A stretch of DNA of 64,000 nt from the NCBI RefSeq assembly GCF_000805385.1, contig NZ_JTJW01000001.1, forward strand, positions 124,001 to 188,000, written 5' to 3'. Source of the stretch: Mycolicibacterium setense (GTDB taxonomy: Bacteria; Actinomycetota; Actinomycetes; Mycobacteriales; Mycobacteriaceae). Each line of letters begins with the position of its first letter. The stretch's first letter is position 1. Under the pieces are notes generated by a model that searched no databases, was not told the origin of the DNA, and saw nothing but the letters and a program-made list of their open reading frames with translations. The position numbers and the translations under genes were made by a program. Of this stretch, positions 20,101-30,900 are shown piece after piece.

Positions 20101-20684
20101 CGAATGATCCGGCGGAATCCCGCGACCCGGCTGCCCCCGCCCCGGCGGCGTCACCCGACGAACTCAGCCGGATGCGCGGAATGGATCTGGTACGGCGGAC
20201 TCTGGAAGAGGCTCGAGGCGCTGCCCGCAGCCAAGGTAAGGATGTCGGCCGGGGCCGCAGCGCCCCAGTACGGCGGGTGGCCGGCAACGCGGGACGACGC
20301 CGCAGTTGGTCCGGTCCGGGGCCCGACGTGCGCGATCCGCAGCTCCTCGGGACGGCCACCCGGGACCTGGCCAAGGTCCGCGGCTGGTCTTCGAAGGTGG
20401 CCGAGGGTTCGGTGTTCGGTCGTTGGCGCGTCGTGGTCGGCGACCAGATCGCCGATCATGCCAACCCGACGGGCCTGGAGGAAGGGGTGTTGACCGTTTC
20501 GGCGGAATCCACGGCGTGGGCCACCCAGCTTCGGATGGTGCAATCCCAGCTCCTGGCCAAGATCGCCGCCGCGGTCGGCGACGGTGTGGTGACCTCGCTG
20601 AAGATCACCGGCCCGGTCGGCCCGTCGTGGCGGAAGGGCCGCTATCACATCGCGGGCCGGGGTCCCCGCGACACTTACGGCTAG
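20097..20684 (+). CDS. dciA: DciA, DUF721 helicase-loading protein
   Basis: 195-residue Rv0004 homologue. A disordered basic N-terminal half is followed by a DUF721 domain (about 95-175) with [19 protein letters not shown] and the strand [19 protein letters not shown]721 proteins are DciA, the ancestral loader or partner of the replicative helicase DnaB in bacteria lacking DnaC. It is coupled to recF by a 4-bp overlap. Confidence 0.9.
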   Translation: MTNDPAESRDPAAPAPAASPDELSRMRGMDLVRRTLEEARGAARSQGKDVGRGRSAPVRRVAGNAGRRRSWSGPGPDVRDPQLLGTATRDLAKVRGWSSKVAEGSVFGRWRVVVGDQIADHANPTGLEEGVLTVSAESTAWATQLRMVQSQLLAKIAAAVGDGVVTSLKITGPVGPSWRKGRYHIAGRGPRDTYG

Positions 20685-22907
<2,223 letters not shown>

Positions 22908-22942
22908 GACATCCACCGGCTCGATCGACAACCGAGGATCAC

Positions 22943-25447
22943 ATGACTGACACCACTCTGCCGCCCGGCGGCGAAGCCGGCGACCGCATCGAGCCGGTCG
23001 ACATCCAGCACGAGATGCAGCGCAGCTACATCGATTACGCGATGAGCGTGATCGTGGGTCGTGCACTGCCCGAGGTGCGTGACGGCCTCAAGCCGGTGCA
23101 CCGCCGCGTGCTGTACGCGATGTACGACTCCGGGTTCCGGCCCGATCGCAGCCACGCCAAGTCGGCGCGCTCGGTGGCCGAGACGATGGGTAACTATCAC
23201 CCGCACGGTGACTCGTCGATCTACGACACCCTGGTCCGCATGGCTCAGCCGTGGTCGCTTCGCTACCCACTGGTCGACGGGCAGGGCAATTTCGGTTCGC
23301 CGGGTAACGATCCCGCGGCCGCGATGCGGTACACCGAGGCCCGGCTGACACCGCTGGCCATGGAGATGTTGCGCGAAATCGACGAGGAGACAGTCGATTT
23401 CATCCCGAACTACGACGGCCGGGTGCAAGAACCCACCGTCCTGCCGAGCCGGTTCCCCAACCTGCTGGCCAACGGTTCCGGCGGCATCGCCGTCGGCATG
23501 GCCACCAACATCCCGCCGCACAATCTGCGGGAGTTGGCCGAGGCCGTGTACTGGTGCCTGGAGAACCACGAGGCCGACGAAGAGACGACGCTGGCGGCGA
23601 TGTGCGAACGGGTCAAGGGGCCCGACTTCCCCACCTCCGGTCTGATCGTCGGATCCCAGGGCATCCACGATGCCTATACGACCGGCCGCGGCTCGATCCG
23701 GATGCGCGGTGTGGTGGAGATCGAAGAAGACAGCCGGGGCCGTACCGGCATCGTCATCACCGAACTGCCCTACCAGGTCAACCACGACAACTTCATCACC
23801 TCGATCGCCGAGCAGGTGCGCGACGGCAAGCTGGGCGGCATCTCCAACATCGAGGACCAGTCCAGTGATCGCGTGGGTCTGCGAATCGTGGTGGAACTCA
23901 AGCGCGATGCCGTCGCGAAGGTGGTGCTGAACAACCTCTACAAGCACACCCAGCTGCAGACGTCCTTCGGCGCCAACATGCTGTCGATCGTCGACGGCGT
24001 ACCCCGCACGCTGCGGCTGGATCAGATGATCCGGTACTACGTCGCACACCAGCTCGACGTGATCGTGCGCCGGACCACCTACCGGCTGCGCAAGGCCAAC
24101 GAACGCGCCCACATCCTGCGCGGCCTGGTCAAGGCACTCGATGCGCTCGATGAAGTGATCGCGTTGATCCGCGCCTCGCAAACCGTCGAGATCGCCCGCG
24201 CCGGGCTGATCGAGCTGCTCGACATCGACGAAATCCAGGCCCAGGCGATCCTGGACATGCAGCTGCGCCGCCTCGCAGCCCTGGAGCGCCAGAAGATCGT
24301 CGACGACCTGGCCAAGATCGAGGCCGAGATCGCCGACCTCGAGGACATTCTGGCCAAACCGGAACGCCAGCGCGCGATCGTCCACGACGAACTGGCCGAG
24401 ATCGTCGAGAAGTACGGCGATGACCGTCGCACCCGAATCGTCCCAGCCGACGGCGATGTCAGCGACGAAGATCTGATCGCCCGTGAGGACGTGGTGGTCA
24501 CCATCACCGAGACGGGATACGCCAAGCGCACCAAGACCGACCTCTACCGCAGCCAGAAGCGCGGCGGCAAGGGCGTTCAGGGAGCGGGGCTGAAGGCCGA
24601 CGACATCGTCAACCACTTCTTCGTCTGCTCGACCCACGACTGGATCCTGTTCTTCACCACGCAGGGCCGGGTGTACCGGGCCAAGGCCTACGACCTGCCC
24701 GAGGCGTCGCGCACGGCGCGCGGTCAGCACGTGGCGAACCTGCTGGCGTTCCAGCCGGAGGAGCGCATCGCCCAGGTGATTCAGATCAAGAGCTACGAGG
24801 ATGCGCCGTACCTGGTGCTGGCCACCCGCAACGGTCTGGTCAAGAAGTCCAAGCTCGTCGATTTCGACTCCAACCGCTCCGGCGGCATCGTGGCCGTCAA
24901 CCTGCGCGACGGCGACGAACTGGTCGGCGCGGTGCTGTGCTCGGCGGACGACGATCTGCTGCTGGTCAGCGCGAACGGCCAATCGATCCGGTTCTCGGCG
25001 ACCGATGAGGCGCTGCGGCCGATGGGCCGGGCCACCTCTGGCGTACAGGGCATGCGGTTCAACGAGGACGACCGGCTGCTGTCGCTCAACGTGGTCCAAC
25101 CGGACACATATCTGCTGGTCGCGACCGCAGGCGGCTACGCCAAGCGCACCGCGATCGACGAGTACACGGTTCAGGGCCGCGGTGGCAAAGGCATCCTGAC
25201 GATCCAGTACGACCGCAAACGTGGCAGTCTGGTCGGAGCGCTGATCGTCGATGACGAGACGGAGCTGTACGCCATCACCTCCGGTGGCGGCGTCATCCGG
25301 ACCGCCGCACGTCAGGTTCGCAAGGCCGGGCGCCAGACCAAGGGTGTCCGCTTGATGAACCTGGGCGAGGGCGACACACTGATTGCGATTGCGCGCAACG
25401 CCGAGGAGGACTCGGATCCGGATGGTGACGAGTCCGACGAGGAATGA
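22943..25447 (+). CDS. gyrA: DNA gyrase subunit A
   Basis: 834 residues. The breakage-reunion domain contains the catalytic-Tyr segment [12 protein letters not shown] near residue 130, and the C-terminal half shows the beta-pinwheel blades with the GyrA box QRGGKGVQG near 540. The quinolone-determining region reads [15 protein letters not shown]: Ser91 stands where M. tuberculosis has Ala90 (E. coli Ser83), and the acidic residue D95 is intact, a susceptible-type motif. An acidic C-terminal tail ([14 protein letters not shown]) is typical. Confidence 0.98.
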   Translation: MTDTTLPPGGEAGDRIEPVDIQHEMQRSYIDYAMSVIVGRALPEVRDGLKPVHRRVLYAMYDSGFRPDRSHAKSARSVAETMGNYHPHGDSSIYDTLVRMAQPWSLRYPLVDGQGNFGSPGNDPAAAMRYTEARLTPLAMEMLREIDEETVDFIPNYDGRVQEPTVLPSRFPNLLANGSGGIAVGMATNIPPHNLRELAEAVYWCLENHEADEETTLAAMCERVKGPDFPTSGLIVGSQGIHDAYTTGRGSIRMRGVVEIEEDSRGRTGIVITELPYQVNHDNFITSIAEQVRDGKLGGISNIEDQSSDRVGLRIVVELKRDAVAKVVLNNLYKHTQLQTSFGANMLSIVDGVPRTLRLDQMIRYYVAHQLDVIVRRTTYRLRKANERAHILRGLVKALDALDEVIALIRASQTVEIARAGLIELLDIDEIQAQAILDMQLRRLAALERQKIVDDLAKIEAEIADLEDILAKPERQRAIVHDELAEIVEKYGDDRRTRIVPADGDVSDEDLIAREDVVVTITETGYAKRTKTDLYRSQKRGGKGVQGAGLKADDIVNHFFVCSTHDWILFFTTQGRVYRAKAYDLPEASRTARGQHVANLLAFQPEERIAQVIQIKSYEDAPYLVLATRNGLVKKSKLVDFDSNRSGGIVAVNLRDGDELVGAVLCSADDDLLLVSANGQSIRFSATDEALRPMGRATSGVQGMRFNEDDRLLSLNVVQPDTYLLVATAGGYAKRTAIDEYTVQGRGGKGILTIQYDRKRGSLVGALIVDDETELYAITSGGGVIRTAARQVRKAGRQTKGVRLMNLGEGDTLIAIARNAEEDSDPDGDESDEE

Positions 25448-25454
25448 CGCTGTC

Positions 25455-25479
25455 GCCGAGGCCCGACGCGGACCTCGGC
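25455..25479 (+). terminator. hairpin downstream of gyrA
   Basis: Perfect 7-bp arms GCCGAGG/CCTCGGC with an 11-nt loop in the 52-bp gap between gyrA and the DUF3566 gene. No T-run; more likely a pause or processing signal than a full terminator. Confidence 0.3.
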
Positions 25480-25499
25480 CTGAGCTAAGGAGCTGTTAG

Positions 25500-26417
25500 G
25501 TGAGTTCACCGAGCGAGCCGGGTTACCCGCGAGCGGGCGACCGGCCCGGCAGCACCAACGGCTCGGGTACCGGGGCCGCCGGGGCCGAGAGCGCCTCCAC
25601 CACGAGCAAGGCCACCGGCGTCCAGGCGCGGGCGGCGGGCGGTCAGATCACCGAGACCGGTGAGGCCCCGCCATGGCAGCGTGGAACCGGCAGGGCCACG
25701 TCGCAGCCGGCGACCGAGACACGTGACGAAAGTGCCCGTACGGCTGGCTCCCACTCCCCCGGCGTGGAAGCCCGGTTGCAGCGCTTCGTCGCCGGCACGG
25801 AGAGCCAAGAGACCGAACAGCAAGCCCGGCCCACGCGCTCGGCGTCGTCGGCTCCATCGGGTTCGTCGGCTGCCTCGGCGGCACGTAACGAGCCGGTGCG
25901 GTCCGAGGCCTATGCGAGCGAGATCCCCGATCTGTCCGGGCCGTCGCCGCGGCCGGCGCCACGCAAGGCATCGGCCGAAACACCAGCCGCCAGGTCCTCG
26001 AGCAACGCTCCGACCACCCGCATCCAGGTCGCCGGTCGCACCACGCATCAGGGGCCGGTCCGGGCCAGCATGCAGATCCGCCGGGTCGATCCGTGGACTG
26101 TGCTGAAGGTCTCACTGGTGCTCTCGGTCGTGCTGTTCTTCGTGTGGATGATCGCGGTGGCCTTCCTCTACCTGGTGCTCGGGGCCATGGGCGTTTGGAG
26201 CAAGCTCAACAGCAATGTCGGCGATCTGCTGACCAGCGCCAGCGGCGCCTCGGGCGGCGAATTGGTCTCCAGCGGAACGATCTTCGGAGGGGCGGCGCTC
26301 GTCGGCCTGGTGAACATCGTCGTGTTGTGCGCGATGGCCACCATCGGTGCCTTCATCTACAACCTGACCACCGACCTGGTCGGTGGAGTCGAGGTCACGC
26401 TGGCCGACCGGGATTGA
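25500..26417 (+). CDS. DUF3566 membrane protein (Rv0007 type)
   Basis: 305 residues. About 190 residues of Ser/Ala/Pro/Thr-rich, probably disordered cytoplasmic sequence precede a C-terminal DUF3566 domain with two membrane helices (about 203-228 and 260-285) and the flanking IRRVDPWTVLKVSLVLS. AAGGAG stands before GTG. The family is conserved directly after gyrA in actinobacteria. Its role is unknown; position near division genes and its topology suggest a cell-envelope role. Confidence 0.88.
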   Translation: MSSPSEPGYPRAGDRPGSTNGSGTGAAGAESASTTSKATGVQARAAGGQITETGEAPPWQRGTGRATSQPATETRDESARTAGSHSPGVEARLQRFVAGTESQETEQQARPTRSASSAPSGSSAASAARNEPVRSEAYASEIPDLSGPSPRPAPRKASAETPAARSSSNAPTTRIQVAGRTTHQGPVRASMQIRRVDPWTVLKVSLVLSVVLFFVWMIAVAFLYLVLGAMGVWSKLNSNVGDLLTSASGASGGELVSSGTIFGGAALVGLVNIVVLCAMATIGAFIYNLTTDLVGGVEVTLADRD

Positions 26418-26473
26418 TTTGGGAGACTGCGGCCCGGTGCGGTAATCTCTGCGCTCGGTCGATCCCATTTTTC

Positions 26474-26547
26474 GGGCCTATAGCTCAGGCGGTTAGAGCG
26501 CTTCGCTGATAACGAAGAGGTCGGAGGTTCGAGTCCTCCTAGGCCCA
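26474..26547 (+). tRNA. ileT: tRNA-Ile (GAT)
   Basis: 74-nt cloverleaf: acceptor GGGCCTA/TAGGCCC, D-arm AGCTCAGGCGGTTAGAGCG, anticodon GAT in the loop CTGATAA, T-arm GGAGGTTCGAGTCCTCC. CCA is not encoded. The Ile-Ala pair after gyrA is conserved in mycobacteria. Confidence 0.97.
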
Positions 26548-26589
26548 CGACACCCGGTGTAACCGGTGATCATCGGAAGAGGTTGCGCC

Positions 26590-26712
26590 ATGCGGTTCGT
26601 ACTTCTGGCCGGCATCGCAGCCGCGGCGGTGATCGTCTGGCGGTCACGCCACGGTGAAGAGGTTTGGCACGAGGCGGACGTAGAGCCGCCCCGGCCGAAC
26701 ACGGGGCCTTAG
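26590..26712 (+). CDS. DLW-39-type small protein between the tRNAs
   Basis: 40 codons, ATG with AGAGG about 7 bases upstream. The product starts with a hydrophobic stretch (RFVLLAGIAAAAVIVW) followed by a charged tail with EEVWHEADVE. Actinobacteria commonly carry a 39-40-residue protein of this layout, with a D/E-x-W motif (named DLW-39), between these two tRNA genes. The stop codon TAG lies inside tRNA-Ala, which starts at 26703, so the last codons overlap the tRNA. It is probably a single-span membrane peptide of unknown function. Confidence 0.7.
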   Translation: MRFVLLAGIAAAAVIVWRSRHGEEVWHEADVEPPRPNTGP

Positions 26713-26775
26713 CTCAGTTGGTAGAGCGCTGCCTTTGCAAGGCAGATGTCAGGAGTTCGAATCTCCTAGGCTCCA
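26703..26775 (+). tRNA. alaT: tRNA-Ala (TGC)
   Basis: 73-nt cloverleaf: acceptor GGGGCCT/AGGCTCC with one G-T pair, anticodon TGC within CTGCCTTTGCAAGGCAG, T-arm AGGAGTTCGAATCTCCT. CCA is not encoded. Confidence 0.97.
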
Positions 26776-26792
26776 CAAATAAAGTTCAGTTC

Positions 26793-26827
26793 AAAGCGGT
26801 TCCGGTGACACTGCCGGAGCCGCTTTT
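26793..26827 (+). terminator. rho-independent terminator after tRNA-Ala
   Basis: 13-bp stem AAAGCGGTTCCGG/CCGGAGCCGCTTT (one G-T pair) with an 8-nt loop, followed by TCGTTTC. A good candidate for the end of the tRNA transcript. Confidence 0.75.
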
Positions 26828-26943
26828 CGTTTCTGAGCCGGGGCGCCGCGAGTCCAGCCAATCATGTTGTGCCATAGATACTTCCACGTGGACCTTCGGA
26901 AACTTGCCGAGCTGTCCCGCGTCAGTTGATACCGTCGGCCGGT

Positions 26944-27336
26944 ATGAAGTGTTTGCACAAGATAATTCCCGTCGCGGCAGCACTCCTACTCGGCGGTGTT
27001 GCGTGCGGTACTGACAGCAGCCAGCAGGCGCCGACGACCACTCAAGCCCCGGTGACCTCGTCGAGCCACGCGCCCACGACGCCGGCAGCCCCGCAGAAAC
27101 CGGGGGCGCCTGCCACCTCGACGGTGCCGATGATGCCCAACCCCAATGGAGACGGGTCGATGGTCCCGTGTGAGGGGACCATCTGCACGAACCCGAATCA
27201 CGGCGCCGGTGACAATCCGGACGAGAACGGTGGTGCGGTGATGCCCAATCCGAACGGTGATGGCTCAGATGTGCCGTGTGAGGGCACGATCTGCACGAAC
27301 CCGAATCACGGCGCGGGCGACGACGGAGACGGCTAG
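26944..27336 (+). CDS. small secreted or lipoprotein with two near-identical Cys-containing repeats
   Basis: 130 residues. Signal-like N-terminus MKCLHKIIPVAAALLLGGVAC with Cys21 as a possible lipidation site; the lipobox GVAC is weak at position -3. A Thr/Pro/Ala-rich linker (about 25-62) follows. Then two 27-residue units (residues 64-90 and 100-126) differ at a single position; each contains NPNGDGS, VPCEGTIC and NPNHGAGD, so each carries two Cys four residues apart. I do not recognise the family. It is not in the M. tuberculosis gene order at this site and looks accessory. Confidence 0.7.
   Translation: MKCLHKIIPVAAALLLGGVACGTDSSQQAPTTTQAPVTSSSHAPTTPAAPQKPGAPATSTVPMMPNPNGDGSMVPCEGTICTNPNHGAGDNPDENGGAVMPNPNGDGSDVPCEGTICTNPNHGAGDDGDG
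27133..27321 (+). repeat. 81-bp coding repeat, two copies
   Basis: Units at 27133-27213 and 27241-27321, separated by 27 bp. They encode 26 of 27 identical residues while codons differ at many third positions, which points to selection on the protein rather than a fresh DNA duplication. Confidence 0.85.
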
Positions 27337-27357
27337 CGGCCGGCTGCCGCTACGGCC

Positions 27358-27759
27358 TCAGGGCTTCGGATTGACCTCGACGCTGGGCGCCAGCGGCGTC
27401 GGGGCCTCGTGCCGGGCGGATCGGCGGACGATGGAGAACACCACGGCCCCACCGGCGAGGACCGCGGCGGCGACCCCGGCGAGGACCAGCGGCCGACGGC
27501 GCCGCTTGGGCTCGGGCGCCGCTGCGGCCTCCTGAAGCACCTCGGGCAGCGCCGCAACCGCTTGCGCGGCCGCGGCGAGCTGACGGCGCAGCTTGCCCGA
27601 CTCGTAACGCTTGCGCAGACCGGCCGCCGCGGCGGTCACGGTGTTGGCGCTGATGCCCACCACTCCGCGGGTCACGTCGACCGGCCCGACCGTGCTGTAT
27701 TTCAAGCCGCGGGCTAGGCGCTGACGGGGGGCCAAGCGGGTATCGACGTTCGCGGTCAT
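27358..27759 (-). CDS. cwsA: cell wall synthesis protein CwsA
   Basis: 133 residues, Rv0008c homologue. ATG 27759 is chosen over further-upstream starts because AGAAAGG precedes it and it begins the conserved N-terminus (MTANVDTRLAPRQRLARGLK). A cytoplasmic region with a helical Ala/Leu/Arg stretch is followed by one membrane helix (about 97-117, LVLAGVAAAVLAGGAVVF) and a short outer tail. In mycobacteria CwsA interacts with CrgA and Wag31 and affects polar growth and septation; crgA is encoded 1.3 kb away. Confidence 0.85.
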   Translation of the reverse strand: MTANVDTRLAPRQRLARGLKYSTVGPVDVTRGVVGISANTVTAAAAGLRKRYESGKLRRQLAAAAQAVAALPEVLQEAAAAPEPKRRRRPLVLAGVAAAVLAGGAVVFSIVRRSARHEAPTPLAPSVEVNPKP

Positions 27760-27905
27760 CTGGCACCTTTCTGGGCACTGGCGGCGGAGGTGAGCTGTGG
27801 CCGGGTTTGTCGGCTGAGATCCACATTGCCATCTCTTCGCGAGTCTGGGGGCGTTGGTGGGGTATCTGAAGGCGGTCTGCCGCCGGGATGGCAGACTGAG
27901 TAGCC

Positions 27906-28433
27906 GTGACGAGCCCCATTCAGACCGCGACGGCGACACTGCACACCAACCGCGGCGATATCAAGATCGCACTGTTCGGCAACCACGCTCCCAAGACCGT
28001 GGCCAACTTCGTCGGCTTGGCGCAGGGCACCAAGGACTACAGCACCGAGAACGCGTCGGGAAGCACGTCCGGTCCGTTCTACGACGGGGCGGTGTTCCAC
28101 CGGGTGATCGACGGCTTCATGATCCAGGGCGGCGATCCGACCGGTACGGGCCGTGGCGGCCCGGGCTACCAGTTCGCCGACGAGTTCCACCCCGAGCTGC
28201 AGTTCGACAAGCCCTACCTGCTGGCCATGGCCAACGCCGGGCCGGGCACCAACGGCTCCCAGTTCTTCATCACCGTCGGCCAGACGCCGCACCTGAACCG
28301 CAAGCACACCATTTTCGGCGAGGTCGTGGATCCCGAGTCGCGCAAGGTCGTCGACGCCATCGCGTCCACGCCCACCGATCGCTCGGACCGCCCCACCGAT
28401 CCGGTCGTCGTCGAATCGGTCACCGTGTCATAA
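27906..28433 (+). CDS. ppiA: peptidyl-prolyl cis-trans isomerase A (cyclophilin)
   Basis: 175 residues, GTG start. Cyclophilin active-site segments are complete: [25 protein letters not shown] (with catalytic Arg), then [19 protein letters not shown] and HTIFGEVVD. No signal peptide is seen, so it is cytoplasmic. It matches M. tuberculosis PpiA almost throughout. Confidence 0.97.
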   Translation: MTSPIQTATATLHTNRGDIKIALFGNHAPKTVANFVGLAQGTKDYSTENASGSTSGPFYDGAVFHRVIDGFMIQGGDPTGTGRGGPGYQFADEFHPELQFDKPYLLAMANAGPGTNGSQFFITVGQTPHLNRKHTIFGEVVDPESRKVVDAIASTPTDRSDRPTDPVVVESVTVS

Positions 28434-28456
28434 CCGACAACCCCGCACAAAGAATG

Positions 28457-28487
28457 CGCGACGCCCCCGAAGGCCGGGGGCGTCGCG
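28457..28487. terminator. strong bidirectional terminator
   Basis: 13-bp perfect stem CGCGACGCCCCCG/CGGGGGCGTCGCG with a 5-nt loop in the 74-bp gap between convergent ppiA and the PH-domain gene. No T-run, as is common for mycobacterial hairpins. Confidence 0.75.
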
Positions 28488-28507
28488 TGTTGTGTGGGGT
28501 CATTTCC

Positions 28508-28924
28508 TCACCGGGCCGCGAAACCGGCCTCGGTGAGCGCATCCAGGACGTCGAGAGGGTCTGTTCCCAGATCCCACCGTGTGAAGACCGCGAGCCTGTC
28601 GTCGGCGGTGTCGATCTCGAGCAGGCGGACCTTGCGGGCGATCCGGCGGAACTCCGTGATGCGGATCTTCCGGATCTCATTGCGGCGATATGTCCGGGCC
28701 CGCCACCAGCCGGCGACCGTGAGACTGTCTTGGTTAATTGCCAGTTTGGGTCGTGCCCGCCACGACAATGTTGCGAACGTGAGCAATCCCACTCCAGCTA
28801 TGCCGGCAAGAACACGTCCGGGCGGGTCTGTGATCAGGGTCACAGCTGCGATAGCCATCATAACTCCGGCTATGCCGCAACCAGCGATTCCGGCGGCGGG
28901 TGGGCTCCAACAAGTTTGCTGCAC
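28508..28924 (-). CDS. PH-domain membrane protein (Rv0010c type)
   Basis: 138 residues. Two N-terminal membrane helices (about 10-30 and 38-55) are followed by a small bacterial PH-like domain with LAINQDSLTVAGWWRART and VRLLEIDTADDRLAVFTRWD. It occupies the conserved place between ppiA and crgA. Function unknown. Confidence 0.85.
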   Translation of the reverse strand: MQQTCWSPPAAGIAGCGIAGVMMAIAAVTLITDPPGRVLAGIAGVGLLTFATLSWRARPKLAINQDSLTVAGWWRARTYRRNEIRKIRITEFRRIARKVRLLEIDTADDRLAVFTRWDLGTDPLDVLDALTEAGFAAR

Positions 28925-29079
28925 GGGTTCTTCACACCCTCTTACCGCGACTAATGGAGTTATCCACAGGTGCTATCCCCAATGGGGATGAATCACAACG
29001 ATGTGATTGAGCATCGGAGACGTTGCTGTACCGGTAACGCTGAAAACGTAAGATGAATTCATTATGACCTCGCCCGGGG

Positions 29080-29364
29080 TCAGCGCCAGCGCATCGTGAG
29101 CAACAGCCCACTGATCATGAAGGCAAACGCAATTCCGTAGTTCCACGGACCCAGGTCAGCCATCCACTGGAGGAAGGACGGGGTGTCGACCGGGTTGGTC
29201 GCGGCCAGCTGGAACACCAGCAGCCAGAGCAGGCCGAACAACATGAGGCCGATGAACAGCGCGACGAACCACACACTCGACGGCCCGGCTTTCACCTTGA
29301 CCGGGGTCCGGCTCACCGACTTGATGGTGAAATCGTTCTTCTTACGGACTTTGGACTTGGGCAT
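29080..29364 (-). CDS. crgA: cell division protein CrgA
   Basis: 94 residues: a basic N-terminus ([14 protein letters not shown]) and two membrane helices (about 31-53 and 73-91). The loop between them contains the family's [19 protein letters not shown]. CrgA localises to the septum and recruits PBPs and CwsA in mycobacteria. Divergent from the DUF881 gene. Confidence 0.95.
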   Translation of the reverse strand: MPKSKVRKKNDFTIKSVSRTPVKVKAGPSSVWFVALFIGLMLFGLLWLLVFQLAATNPVDTPSFLQWMADLGPWNYGIAFAFMISGLLLTMRWR

Positions 29365-29458
29365 GGGTACCTTCGCGGACAGTCGGCGTCACACGGTGCG
29401 ACGATGAGGCAGGATGCCTCACGAGCCTAACGTAGCTGCACGTCCAGGAGAGACTGCG

Positions 29459-30208
29459 ATGGACCAACAGGATCGATCCCCGTGGCGCTTCGGCGTCCCG
29501 GCAGTCTGCCTGGCCGCCGGCCTGCTGCTGGCGGCGACCCACGGCGTGTCCGGCGGTGACGAGATCCGCCGCAGCGATGCACCCCGGCTGGTCGACCTGG
29601 TCCGCGAGGCCCAACAGTCAGTCGACCGGCTGACCGCCCAGCGCGACTCGATGTCCACCGAGATCGACAGCCATCACGGCGGCTCCCCCAGCTCACACGC
29701 CGCGCTGGACGCGATCACTGCACGCTCGGCCGAATTGGCCGCCGATGCCGGTGTCGTCCCGATGCGCGGACCCGGCCTGGTCGTCACGCTCAACGACGCC
29801 CAGCGCGACGCCCAGGGCCGCTTTCCGCGCGACGCCTCCCCCGACGATCTGGTGGTGCACCAGCAGGACATCCAAGCCGTCTTGAACGCACTGTGGAGCG
29901 CCGGATCCGAGGGCATCCAGATGCAGGACCAGCGCATCATCGCCACCTCGGCGCCCCGATGCGTCGGAAACACCCTGCTGCTCAACGGCCGCACCTACAG
30001 CCCGCCCTACGTGATCACCGCGATCGGCGACGCCGCCGCGATGCAGGCCGCGCTGGCCGCCGCCCCCTACGTCACCCTCTACAAGCAGTACGTGGTTCGG
30101 TTCGGATTGGGCTATGTCGAAGAACCCCGGGCCGAGGTCGAGCTGACCGGGCACACCGAGCCGCTGCGGATGCGCTATGCGAAACCCGCGGGCCCTGTCG
30201 GCTACTGA
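29459..30208 (+). CDS. DUF881 family protein (Rv0012 type)
   Basis: 249 residues from ATG 29459, which has AGGAGAG six bases upstream; an in-frame start at 29414 has no such site. One N-terminal membrane helix or signal anchor (about 11-30), a coiled-coil segment (about 40-70, LVREAQQSVDRLTAQRDSM) and a DUF881 domain with PMRGPGLVVTLNDA, LVVHQQDIQAVLNALWSAG and YSPPYVITAIGD. DUF881 proteins are structurally related to division and sporulation factors. Function unproven. Confidence 0.88.
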   Translation: MDQQDRSPWRFGVPAVCLAAGLLLAATHGVSGGDEIRRSDAPRLVDLVREAQQSVDRLTAQRDSMSTEIDSHHGGSPSSHAALDAITARSAELAADAGVVPMRGPGLVVTLNDAQRDAQGRFPRDASPDDLVVHQQDIQAVLNALWSAGSEGIQMQDQRIIATSAPRCVGNTLLLNGRTYSPPYVITAIGDAAAMQAALAAAPYVTLYKQYVVRFGLGYVEEPRAEVELTGHTEPLRMRYAKPAGPVGY

Positions 30209-30225
30209 ATCGGTAACCTGGGCCG

Positions 30226-30900
30226 ATGCAGGTTCTGGTCGTCGACAACTATGACAGCTTCGTGTTCAACCTGGTCCAGTATCTGGGCCAACTCGGGGTG
30301 GACGCGCAGGTGTGGCGTAACGACGACGATCGCCTGGCCACCGACGCCGATCTCGCCAAGGTGGCAGCCCATTTCGACGGCGTCCTGCTGAGCCCGGGCC
30401 CGGGCACCCCGGAACGCGCCGGCGCCACCATCCCGCTGGTGCGGGCCTGCGCCGCGGCCGGCACTCCCCTACTCGGCGTGTGCCTTGGTCACCAGGCCAT
30501 CGGTGTGGCGTTCGGCGGCACCGTCGACCGGGCACCCGAACTGCTGCACGGCAAGACGAGCGTCGTGCACCACGCCGATGCCGGCGTGCTCAAAGGTCTC
30601 CCCGACCCATTCACCGCGACCCGGTATCACTCTCTGACGATTCTTCCCGAGACCGTACCCGCCGAGCTCGAGGTCATCGGCCAGACCGACGGCGGCGTCA
30701 TCATGGCGGTGCGTCACCGCGAGTTACCGATTCACGGCGTGCAGTTCCACCCGGAGTCGATCCTCACCCAGGGCGGGCACCGCATGCTGGCCAACTGGCT
30801 CGGCGTGTGCGGAGCCGCTCCCGAGGAACACCTGGTGGCCACCCTCGAAGCCGAGGTGGCCCGCGCCGTGGCGGCGGCTACGACGCGAAGCTCAGCGTGA
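30226..30900 (+). CDS. trpG: glutamine amidotransferase, anthranilate/aminodeoxychorismate synthase component II
   Basis: 224 residues, class I glutamine amidotransferase. Nucleophile Cys in LLGVCLGHQAIG near residue 83 and catalytic His-Glu in GVQFHPES near 175 are all present. It supplies ammonia to TrpE or PabB; the mycobacterial Rv0013 homologue is the likely shared subunit. The last 23 bp overlap the 3' end of convergent pknB. Confidence 0.93.
   Translation: MQVLVVDNYDSFVFNLVQYLGQLGVDAQVWRNDDDRLATDADLAKVAAHFDGVLLSPGPGTPERAGATIPLVRACAAAGTPLLGVCLGHQAIGVAFGGTVDRAPELLHGKTSVVHHADAGVLKGLPDPFTATRYHSLTILPETVPAELEVIGQTDGGVIMAVRHRELPIHGVQFHPESILTQGGHRMLANWLGVCGAAPEEHLVATLEAEVARAVAAATTRSSA

Noticed and set aside
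23200..23260. Quinolone-resistance mutation in gyrA
   Set aside because: The Ser at the Ala90 position is the susceptible-type residue, and the key Asp (D95) is unchanged.
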